Shown here piece after piece: positions 49,103 to 57,915 of a DNA stretch of 64,000 bases (positions are counted from its first letter, which is position 1; every line of letters begins with the position of its first letter). The notes beneath the pieces are model-generated. The model searched no databases, was not told the DNA's origin, and saw only the letters and a program-made list of their open reading frames with translations. Position numbers and translations under genes: made by a program. Source of the DNA: Phytophthora colocasiae (Eukaryota; Oomycota; Peronosporomycetes; Peronosporales; Peronosporaceae); assembly GCA_018806915.1 (NCBI GenBank), contig JAGKQI010000059.1, positions 992,001 through 1,056,000 of the forward strand, written 5' to 3'.

Positions 49103-52100
49103 ATGGCATTCCAAGCTCGTTGGCGCGAGCTCAAGAAGGCCGGATGGACTTCCAAGAAACCGACAGGCCTCTCCGTAGACTTCACGTACTTACGACCCGG
49201 CAAGACCAAGAAGGACACCCGTGGGCTAGACTTCTTTGTCGGAGAGGAAGAACTAATGAAGTATCTGGACAAAATCGACATCGGTAAGAATGGCTGATGA
49301 ATTGGGAGATTCCACTGCATATTCTGATTGTATAGTGTGTACAGCAACGCTCGCAGCAAAGAAGAAGGCGAGGCGCGAAGGGTCTGCGAACGCAGCACGA
49401 CGTCGAAAAGCTCAGCAGGTCGTGGAGACGAAGCAAACCCCCAAAGAGAACCGTACGTGTGCGTCTTGTTCTGTTAGATACGTTTTCCTTTGCTAATAGA
49501 GTATATGGTTGGATAGATTGTGTGGCTAGACTTACGCGGTAGCCCCAACCGACCTTTGCAGCACCCAACCTCCACACCACCGCGGTGCACGGTGGCTTCA
49601 GACGCCGCCCTTCCGCCAAGGGTCACAGCCAGCACGACCATCATCCAGGGACTTTCTCCACACAACACCACGTTTCCAGGACAAAGCGACCCAGATGACT
49701 CCAATGAAAGCTCGCAAGGTACTATTGTGTATGGTTCATGTTATCTCCTTGATCTAATCTTGTATCGGTGATGTTTGTTGTGTATTAGACTCGCCTGTAA
49801 GTCGGCGGAACCTCGATCCTGACTTTGAAGACGTCGATGGGAATAGCGATGCATCGGACGCTTCTGCGGTTGACAACGACACCGGAAGCAGCCAAGCGAT
49901 AGGACCAGAAGAGGAATCAAACGAAGGCTCGCGCGTTGGTGTGCAATTTGACGAAGGTTGGTTTAAAGTGTATATACAAGTTACGCACTTGCCTCTAACC
50001 TGTATATACTATTGTAGGCGTTGACGGAGACATCAACCGTGTTGTTGAGAGCGATGACTCAAACCAGTTCGCTGGATTTGAATCAGATGCGGAGAATGAC
50101 GATGGCGACGATGACGATTCGTTGACTGAATACTTCGATGCTGAGGACGTGCAACTACCTGTTCCACCTGAGCTGCCATTCGGGGATCGATTGATATCTG
50201 CCTTCGGTGGATTGGAGAATATCGCAGCTGGCGCCGTACCAGACACCGTCTTGAAGGAGATGGGGGAGGCAGGCTGGTCGGACTTGGTCACGAAAACACC
50301 GTACGACTATCTGATGGAGCCGTATGCGGCTCGCTCGTCTACTGCAATGCGAGAAGACTACCCGAATCTCTACGATGGCAATTTCGGCCCAACAGCGAAA
50401 GCCTTAGCTGCGGCAGAAACTCCGTCCGGGGCGTTCTTTTACTTTTTACAGCCCGAGCTGTGGGAAGACATCGCTGAGGAGTCGAACGATTACTTCGAGG
50501 AGAGCCTCGACGAGCGGGTGGAAGGGCAACATGCCAAACAAGTATCCCGAGAGCAAAAACATCCCAATTTTAAGGCCAAGACACGTGAGCAAATCCGCGA
50601 CGAGTTGTTGAAGGCGCCTGCCATTGAAGCGAGAGAGATGTGTGTCTTCATGGGCCTGTTGATAGCTCGATCAATCGCTCCGAACAAGGAAAAACTGGCG
50701 AACCATTGGCGAAAGACTGAAGAAGGTGCTGTTCCCCGGGGATGCTTTGGACGATTCATGCCGCGCGACCGGTTCATGCACCTGTCTCGGAACCTACACT
50801 TCAGCTCAAACAAGGACCCTAAAGCTGCTACGGATCGAGCATGGAAGTTGCGCCCAGTTATAAATGCTGTACAGCATCGGTTCGCTACCGGCTACGTGCC
50901 TCCTGCTATCATGGCGTTTGACGAAGCAATGCTCCCGTCACGGTCTACATTCAACCGAATGCGCGTATACATCAAGGATAAGCCCCACAAGTGGGGCACG
51001 AAGCTGTTCATGCTGTGCTGTTCGGCGACCGCATACTGTATTCGGTAAGCAGCGGGTGTGTCTGCGGACACACCCGCTTTTTTTTTTTGACACTTAAGTT
51101 CTTTTATCATGTATGATACAGACTAACAAATTGTTATCGTGTATGGTACAGCTTTGAAGTTTACTGTGGTAAAAAGGAGAGAGCAGGAAATTTCAGCTCG
51201 ACAGACCACAAGTCAGGACCGGCAGCTGTAGTTCGCAACTTACAGCAAGTATTCGGCCCTACGGCTCCATCGAACGGTGATATGAGGCTGGTTGTCACTG
51301 ATCGGTTCTACTCGTCGGTCCCGCTATCCCTACAGCTTCTGACAATGGGTTTCTACTCAATCGGTACAGTCCGAACCGATCGCCAAGGACTGAGCACGAA
51401 GTTGATACCCAAGAAAAAGAAAGGAGACAAGAAGAATCCACCCAAGATCCCCAAAAATCGTCCAGCGAACATTGAACGGGAACCTTCGTCGTTGCAGAAG
51501 CGCTACATATTCCTGCTATGCGAGTGCTGCGGTGGTGGGATACCCGGTCGGTCCACATGCTCAGCACTGGTGGGAGTGTCAAGCCAGACCGTATTGTCCG
51601 TCGCGACAAGCTGACAGGCGAGCAGCAGGAAGTGATGTGCCCGCGCATCGTGAAAGACTACCAGACTTATATGGGCGGTGTCGACGTGCACGATCAATTA
51701 CGCCTACAACGGTAAGTGCTGATATGTTGTATATACATTTTATCCGCCTAACTAATCTTGTATGTACACGTTATAGGTACTCACTGCAGCTCTGCATCAA
51801 GTACAAAAAGTACTACAAGGGTCTCTTTCTTGGTCTCGTAGACCTTGCAATTATCAACTCCTACATCGTCTACAACGCCGCTCGAGCTGCGGCTGGACTA
51901 CCAAAGATGAGTCACGTCAGAGTTCCTAAAGCAGCTCCATCTTGAACTCTGCCAGCTGAGCGATGAAGACTGGGAGGCCCTGCGCAGCAACGAGAGCATC
52001 CAGGCGACCCCGTCGAAGGAGTCAGCTACTACCAGAAGCACGCGGGCTAGCCATGCGCCAGTACTAAACGATGAATGGCGCCCCGGTAACAACAATCAAG

Positions 52101-52528
52101 GCCGCAAACGGCGAACAAGAGCCTGCAAAGTGTGCTCGCTTCTCAAAGGCACCAGCAACGTCCGTGGGGGCGACTCGTCCACCTACTGCAGCAAGTGCAA
52201 GCTGCGAACCCCCTCAAAGAAGCCCATGGCATGGCGAGTGTTCCTCTGTGAGAAGAAGCGCCACACGATCAAGGGCGAGCTGCTGTCCTGTTTCGACATC
52301 TGGCACAAGTGCTGGAGTAATGGAACACTGGCACCTGCACCACAGCAAGGTGAAAAGCGGACGATTCGAGCGCGGGCTCCTGCGCAGGCTTCGGCGCGCC
52401 GTCAAGATAAAGTCAATGGTGAAGGGATAGTTGAAAGTGATCAACAAGCAACTGATGAGTCCACGGCAGGTGACACGCGCCAGTCGAAGCGGCCCCGGCG
52501 TGCACTCGACACGACAGCAACTGATTGA
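49103..52528 (+). pseudogene. PiggyBac transposase gene, multi-exon, with two or three frameshifts
   Basis: Exon 1 starts at M-A-F-Q-A-R-W-R-E-L-K-K-A-G-W (49103-49283). Clear introns are 49284-49344, 49719-49788, 49957-50017, 51045-51151 and 51712-51776, all GT...AG and most with a CTAAC-like branch site; one more lies near 49453-49516. The acidic N-terminus is followed by the DDE_Tnp_1_7 core (R-F-M-H-L-S-R-N-L-H-F, I-M-A-F-D-E-A-M, Y-I-K-D-K-P-H-K-W-G-T-K-L-F-M), V-V-T-D-R-F-Y-S-S and Y-M-G-G-V-D-V-H-D. The C-terminus is a cysteine-rich finger (A-C-K-V-C...Y-C-S-K-C-K-L). One base is missing in a G run near 51480, and another phase change lies near 51910. Phase at the 49453 intron is unresolved. 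Close to intact but not functional as written. Confidence 0.85.
51051..51078 (+). repeat. 12-bp GC-rich hairpin followed by T11 inside a PiggyBac intron
   Basis: AGCGGGTGTGTC - TGCG - GACACACCCGCT, directly followed by a run of eleven T. It has the shape of an intrinsic terminator but sits 6 bp inside the intron 51045-51151. Confidence 0.75.
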
Positions 52529-52927
52529 ACAGCTGATAGCGTCCTTCCATTTATATTGAGTTTCAGTATAGCAAAATATCACACAATTCTGATCGGCTGC
52601 ACATGTTTTTGGTGATGCTGTTATGCGCTTCATTTTCACGGCTGTGTTCGTCGGCGCACTGCCTCTACTTCACGCTTGTACTGGTTTTGCTGTATGACAT
52701 ACATGTTAGGTTCGCAAACATGTATTATTTACTGCCGAATGATGCACCATACACGATATCAAGAGACACCAGCCTCGAAGACTAGGTTTATCCCGCGGCT
52801 ATCCACTATACATGTTACGCTTTCATATAGAGCTTTGTATGAGAACCCTTCCCCGTACATACAAGTTAGAGCATCTAGGGCTTAGGCTCACATGGGGTAC
52901 GGTACTACCCCGGTTTCAAGGGGTTAA

Positions 52928-53440
52928 CCAACCGGGTGTACTTCGAAGAACAGCAAGTAGTCGCATTGACAACTACTACTGTAGTACTTCGAAGTACAAT
53001 TACGAAGACGAGGCTGGATCGGAGCTGTAAAAATCACAAGTTGGTGGCACAGCTCGAAGCGCAGCAAGCGTCGAAGTCGGCACCATACTTCTTTTCGTTC
53101 TCTCGGCAGCAAGAACTGATGAAGGTGTTTTTGTTGGAGGTCTCAGCAATGCAGGATGGCTTGCAGAGCTTCTGTCCCCGGACGTTGGCGAGGGTGGCCA
53201 CAACAGCGATCAAAGCAATGAGGCAGGTCTTTGTGTTCATCGTTGGTCCTTGGTTGAGATTGTCTTTCTTGGCGAATTGGAAACTGATGATGAACTTGTT
53301 GCGATCCTCACCTCACTGTTTTCTAGTGATGATGGCTTGTAAGCTATACGGGGCACCACTACAGATCTCACAATTATTTTCGCACGTACACAAACATTTA
53401 CGAATCCATTACGCTTACGAACTCATCGATTTGTGAAGAA
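52928..53440 (-). repeat. Inverted third copy of the LRR-tail / SCR segment
   Basis: Reading the minus strand from about 53470 gives the tail after the LRR-like gene (CAATTGCAAGCTTTGCACCA, as at 42138), the SCR upstream region with GATGATGGCTTG, SCR copy C and its 3' flank up to the PiggyBac target TTAA. Confidence 0.8.
53034..53240 (-). pseudogene. PcF/SCR-like gene copy C, truncated by a small deletion
   Basis: Same signal peptide and first seven cysteines as copies A and B. Relative to copy B a 5-bp deletion near 53037 changes the frame and brings an early stop, so the last cysteine and the Ser-rich tail are lost. The promoter-like upstream site is intact. It could still be transcribed, but loss of one cysteine of the set makes a normally folded product unlikely. 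It lies in the inverted copy of the duplicated block. Confidence 0.75.
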
Positions 53441-53660
53441 TGTGTGGTGCAAAGCTTGCAATTGAAGAAGAAGATAGAAACCGTGCTACAAAAAAAAAAC
53501 TCGTTTCCTTTTCTGCGTACTGCAATGTATCAACATATTTTCAGAGTTGTCACCACTTAGCTCCAGTATGCAAGACTGAGCATTGCTTAGTAGATTTTTT
53601 TTCACTGTACCTACTACTGTGTATTTCATTCTACCAAGTACATTTATCCAGTTCTACCAA

Positions 53661-54064
53661 AATGTCCGTTGATTTTGGGGCGCAAGGGGTCAAGCCTTTC
53701 GTGGAGGCTTTTCTTCTTGCTCAATTGCGAATGCTGCGAATTGACCCACGACGATGTGAAGACCAAGGTGATATCGGACGAGATCAAACTGGAACACGTG
53801 AAGGATCACCATTTGGACGATGAGATTAAGCAGAAATTGAGTGAGTTGGATCTACTGGAAGCGTCATTCAAGAAAGCACAACGTCTCGTACATACTGGTA
53901 AAGTGGAACCGATGGTCGTATTCATTGTGGAAGTACCAACAATGCAGACAATGCTGTCATACCTTTCTCTTCAATTGATTCATCTGATTGAAGAGTTGCC
54001 GCTCGTTTTCCATACACCTCCAAGTTCTTGTGAAGTAGGACGGGTCAACACCGTCAAGAATTGA
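53661..54064 (+). pseudogene. Diverged 5' copy of the coiled-coil gene
   Basis: Starts M-S-V-D-F-G-A-Q-G-V-K-P-F-V-E. After a deletion and frameshift (near 53780) it continues H-V-K-D-H-H-L-D-D-E-I-K-Q-K-L-S-E-L-D-L-L as in the intact gene. Homology ends near 53905. It is more diverged than the copy at 34316, so it is an older duplicate. Confidence 0.72.
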
Positions 54065-55010
54065 CCTAGCATAGCTTCGTTTCACCACAGTGCGAAAATC
54101 CGCAACGATCATTAAGTAGGAATTGGAATATAAGCTGTCTCTGTGATCGCCTTCCACGTGTGAGCGTCGAATAACTGGTACCATATTTTAGGCATAATTA
54201 CGTCAAGAGTTGGCTTCTAGCACCACCCAGCTAGCTAATCCCCGTCTTCTCATCCAGAGGTTCCCAACTTGACTTGGTGTACACTTTGAGAACTTCCACA
54301 TCGACATCCTCTAGGAATATAAAACGCTGTTTCTTCACTGCGTCTCGAAAATCCTCAATAGAATCCACGTCTGAAAGAAATACGAAAGCCTCTGCCGTGT
54401 TCGCTTTTGCATTTTCTGTCAACTAGTCGATACCAGAGTGTCAGCACCTCCACAAGGGGCGGATATGTGAATTCTTCTTTAGTGCTAGTCGGAAGGAATT
54501 TTTTTTCTTCACATAGTCCACAATTTCCAGTTCGGTGCCGCTCTTCTCCGCCGAGCGAGATTCACATCGCTTTGCCAATGTCAGCATCGAATAATTAGTA
54601 CCAGTTCTTAGCGTTACCCAACGAACCAATCTCATCTAGCGGCCCCATACTCGATTCAGTGTACACTAGCATCGATATCCTCCAACAGGTCAGCACGGTC
54701 TTTCTTCATTTTTTTCTTCACTGCGGCTCGTAAGGCATTAATTCTTCATATCCAAGAGAATAAGACTGTCTCCGTGATGACCTCGCGTTTTCTATTCTGT
54801 TAACCTACTGGTACCAGAGTGTCGGGAAGAGGATCCGTTGTACACTTTCAGACACTCTGCGTCAGTATCTTTTAGGTGTGAGTCGTCGTGTCTGGAAGAG
54901 GGAGATAAGTTGTATTCGTCATTGCAATTTCCAGCAGCTACTATTTTATACCAGATCATTGGCACTTTCACAACCATAGACTCTTCTTCTCTTTTGACAA
55001 ACTGACGAAT
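54030..55010 (-). pseudogene. Array of about five decayed Crinkler-like (CRN) N-terminal header domains
   Basis: The minus strand repeats a pattern W-Y-(Q/K/R)-(L/I)-(F/V)-x-A ... D-F-R-x-(A/V)-V-K ... (E/K)-D-(V/I/T)-D-x-x-x-L-K-V-Y ... E-P-L-D-E. Copies begin near 54956, 54816, 54603, 54437 and 54181; the clearest is 54422-54231 (S-I-E-D-F-R-D-A-V-K-K, L-E-D-V-D-V-E-V-L-K-V-Y). The pattern resembles the ubiquitin-like header of oomycete Crinkler effectors. Stops and frameshifts occur in most copies and no C-terminal effector domain is seen, so it is dead. The similarity is by eye only. Confidence 0.42.
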
Positions 55011-55192
55011 GGAACTATTTCCCGAAAGAGGGGACCTTAAAGAAGCGTCACTATCCTTGTAGAGTTTACGGCCGCCAGCATTAACACCTTGGATGACCCC
55101 ATGGCTATCATACTTTCTAGGCATTTGGAAATAGTCAACGGTTTTGGGCTTGGTCAACCAGACTGTTTATTCAGCAAGTATTACATGAAAGT

Positions 55193-57415
55193 CTACGCGT
55201 TGGAAACGTGGCTGGTGGTCGTATCTCCTCCCCTTCTCACCTCTGGGTCCGTCTTGGCCATCATACTGGCTTTGATCACTGCTGCGTTCCTAATGGCGGC
55301 AGATTTCATGCTTCTCCACACTGAAATGGACGTCAAAAACACTGCAAGTGCTGCAATCCCGAAAGCCAACGAAATGGGAGGACCATACACTCGAGTCGTC
55401 TCCTTGGACGACGAAGATTCAGCGTGAGCCATCGTGCAGCGTGGACCTCCCCAGGATTTAGGGTACGTGCAGGAACAACGGGACTGGACGCACTTTCCAG
55501 TGATCAAGTCCGTCTTAGCGTAATTACCACCCACTGTACAGTCGCTGTTAGACTTACAGAAGGCCATTCCAGTCACTTCCGTCACGAGATTGTCGTCGTC
55601 CTGATACTCCTCAATGTGGCCTTGAATCCACTCTTTAGTCGGGTGGCTTTCCGGATCACAACCGACCTGCATGTAATTATCAGCGTCCAAGTCGTCCGCC
55701 ATGTCTTGGTACAGTCGGATGTAGTCGACTTTCATGAACATGGGGAACTCGTCACAGATTTTGTTCACCGCTGCGTCCTTGCCATCTCCTTTGCAGGTGC
55801 TACCTGGGTTAGGAGGCTTCGTACCCCACGAACTGGAGAGAGCGACGTTGAAAATGAGCGACATGGGCTCTTCCAGCATCACTTTCTGTGGGTTACTGCT
55901 GTTGGAGTTCTGCGGGACATTGGAGAACGCGTCGGCGGTGACTTCGAACAAGGGACTTCCAGCCAACATCCATCGCACGTATCCGTTCTTACCAGTGACC
56001 CATTCCAGCTGATAGGTGAGATAATCTGTGTACGCTCCGAGGTGAATGGGCCAATTCGAGGAAATAGCGTCCATCTGATAGTTGAAAGGGTCCATAGCGT
56101 TCGACTTTGGCGTCGAAGAGTTCCGGGGACTAGCACAGCGAGCGTCCATATTGTCCGGATCACACAGGTAAGCACCCATGTACGAGTTCATAATGGGGAA
56201 ACACGTGCCGTTCGAGTTGATACCCCAGTGGTTCTTGCCTACTCCATCAATAAGACCCAACTCTCCATTCACATCCAGAGAAGCAGGGCAAGTCGTAGTA
56301 GTACACGAGTTCTCGGTGATTCCACGAGTAACTGAAGCGTTAACGGTAGCGAAACTCTGAACTTTGGTGCTCTTCCTGGCACAATTGTTGTTCGAAGCGT
56401 ATCGTAGCCCTTGATACCAGGACTTGTGGCCACGTTCCTGCTGGTAGTACTTAGTGGGGACATCGATCAAGTTTGCACCATCCGTCTTACAGTTGTAGCT
56501 GTAGACACAGTAGGGATTCGTCGCATCAACCCCCTTGGTATCAGCAGGGTAGAGTCGGAAGTCACTGGGCATTCCAGGCGCAATTTGAAGAGAAGACGAG
56601 ATTGCCAGGCCTCCTCCTTCTAGAATATCAATCTCCGGAGCTCCACGTCCTTGGTTGGCATTTAACCCATAGCCTGGATCATCATCACATGCACTGATTC
56701 TCTGGTTAATCGGATCGAAAATCTCCGGTTCACATCGATCATAGGAGAACGGCCACATGCGGTTGGTAGAACCTGAGAAAATGGCTCTACCAAGATTCCC
56801 CATCATCCAAATACCAGGCCACGTCGGGTAGTACGCTGTGTCTGTCACTTGTCCACTCTTGCCCAGCGCCAGATCTGGATTCCCTGAAGCTTTCGACACT
56901 GCACCTGGTAATTGAGCTCGAACTTCCAACATTCCACCTTGGAAACAGAACTTGTTCCAAGACTGTACCATTGCTGCTCGGTAGTAGAAGGTAGAATTCA
57001 TGTAACCTGGTGGGTGAGTGTACATGTTGTAGACTGAAATGGTGAAGTTGTCCGAGTCCGTTTCAATGTAGAAGTAGCACGTTCCATCGTCATCACACTG
57101 GGTACCTGTCATATTGTGTGCGTAGATCTCCAATGCTCCGTTCACTCCGTCCGGTTTCTCCAATGACGTCCACATGTGGTCGTCACCAGGGCGAAAACTG
57201 CGGTTCGCAGTGTTAAACTCGTCGCTCATAACCAAATGCCACGTGCGACCTCGAGACGTGACGTAGGATTGACGATTCGCGGGTGTTGCAGGGTCCACCC
57301 ACGTCTTGATCCCGGACTTGGTGGGGTATTCGGACGACCTGGAGGCATTTTTCCCCACTGCAAACGTCACAACCAGAGCCAACAACACTAAGAGAAGCAG
57401 CAAAGGAGACTGCAT
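55193..57415 (-). CDS. SKN1/KRE6-like GH16 type I membrane protein (740 aa)
   Basis: Intact ORF with a strongly hydrophobic signal peptide (M-Q-S-P-L-L-L-L-L-V-L-L-A). It has Y-P-T-W-P-G-I-W-M-M-G near 196-206, catalytic E261-x-D263-x-x-E266, the EGF-like module and a transmembrane helix. The tail ends T-S-H-V-S-N-A rather than D-N-Y-x-Q-N-F-V, so it lacks the shared C-terminal motif. It opens the second half of the family, right of the transposon island. The start is supported by a strong core promoter at 57442-57460; an A-rich leader lies between. Confidence 0.95.
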   Translation of the reverse strand: MQSPLLLLLVLLALVVTFAVGKNASRSSEYPTKSGIKTWVDPATPANRQSYVTSRGRTWHLVMSDEFNTANRSFRPGDDHMWTSLEKPDGVNGALEIYAHNMTGTQCDDDGTCYFYIETDSDNFTISVYNMYTHPPGYMNSTFYYRAAMVQSWNKFCFQGGMLEVRAQLPGAVSKASGNPDLALGKSGQVTDTAYYPTWPGIWMMGNLGRAIFSGSTNRMWPFSYDRCEPEIFDPINQRISACDDDPGYGLNANQGRGAPEIDILEGGGLAISSSLQIAPGMPSDFRLYPADTKGVDATNPYCVYSYNCKTDGANLIDVPTKYYQQERGHKSWYQGLRYASNNNCARKSTKVQSFATVNASVTRGITENSCTTTTCPASLDVNGELGLIDGVGKNHWGINSNGTCFPIMNSYMGAYLCDPDNMDARCASPRNSSTPKSNAMDPFNYQMDAISSNWPIHLGAYTDYLTYQLEWVTGKNGYVRWMLAGSPLFEVTADAFSNVPQNSNSSNPQKVMLEEPMSLIFNVALSSSWGTKPPNPGSTCKGDGKDAAVNKICDEFPMFMKVDYIRLYQDMADDLDADNYMQVGCDPESHPTKEWIQGHIEEYQDDDNLVTEVTGMAFCKSNSDCTVGGNYAKTDLITGKCVQSRCSCTYPKSWGGPRCTMAHAESSSSKETTRVYGPPISLAFGIAALAVFLTSISVWRSMKSAAIRNAAVIKASMMAKTDPEVRRGGDTTTSHVSNA

Positions 57416-57441
57416 TATTATTTTTTTTTTTTCAGGGAAGT

Positions 57442-57460
57442 GGCAAATCGAGGAATGACC
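57442..57460 (-). promoter_or_regulatory. Strong Inr+FPR core promoter of the GH16 gene 55193-57415
   Basis: Minus-strand GGTCATTCCTCGATTTGCC matches 14 of 16 consensus positions and is followed by ACTT, as at 13412-13430. It lies 27 bp from the ATG. Confidence 0.75.
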
Positions 57461-57670
57461 GTCTCGATTCTACCGCCAAAGTGTGTAAAACTCTACTGTT
57501 CGAGACGGCGACAGGCATCTGCTCGCACGTAGGTGAGACATCGTGTGGTGTAGAGGTCGTGGAACCAAACGGGACAACTTTTTCCTATACCGGAGTGATC
57601 ACGGCATAAATGATTTTTTTACCGTTCGAAAGAACCTCTGATATTCAATATTCATAATGGCTACACTTGG

Positions 57671-57875
57671 TACAGATACCGCTGAGAAACTGGCGGATGC
57701 AATCATTAAATACATCGTCAAACGCGATAGGAGTAACTTATCATTTTAAAGAGGGGTGATTTCTAATTTGATGTACATACACATGGCACCTCTGAAAATC
57801 AGTTTTCTGTACGGAAATTATACACTCTCGCAGTTGGAATGTTGACGATCCGCCAGTTTCTCAGCGGTATCTGTA
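57671..57875. mobile_element. 205-bp MITE with 28-bp perfect terminal inverted repeats
   Basis: TACAGATACCGCTGAGAAAC and the following eight bases (57671-57698) are exactly inverted at 57848-57875. The repeats begin and end with TA, so a TA target site with 26-bp repeats (Tc1/mariner type) fits. The sequence just outside is itself repeated: GATATTCAATATTCAT...ATGGCTACACTT on the left and GATATTTTATATTCAC...ATGGCTACACTT on the right. No ORF inside. Confidence 0.75.
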
Positions 57876-57915
57876 TGTTACTCTGATATTTTATATTCAC
57901 AACAAATGGCTACAC

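Larger units (their letters stand above)
46746..52923 (+). mobile_element. PiggyBac transposon 1 (outer), TTAA target site
   Basis: The ends CCCCTTGAACCCGG (left) and the reverse complement of CCGGTTTCAAGGGG (right) are inverted repeats with one mismatch, flanked by TTAA at 46742-46745 and 52924-52927. Joining the flanks restores the SCR 3' region as seen downstream of copy B. Length is 6178 bp, of which 2030 bp is a second PiggyBac inside. It carries one multi-exon transposase gene. Confidence 0.9.

Noticed and set aside
51051..51090. Bacterial Rho-independent terminator
   Set aside because: The shape fits, but the surroundings are a spliced eukaryotic transposase gene.
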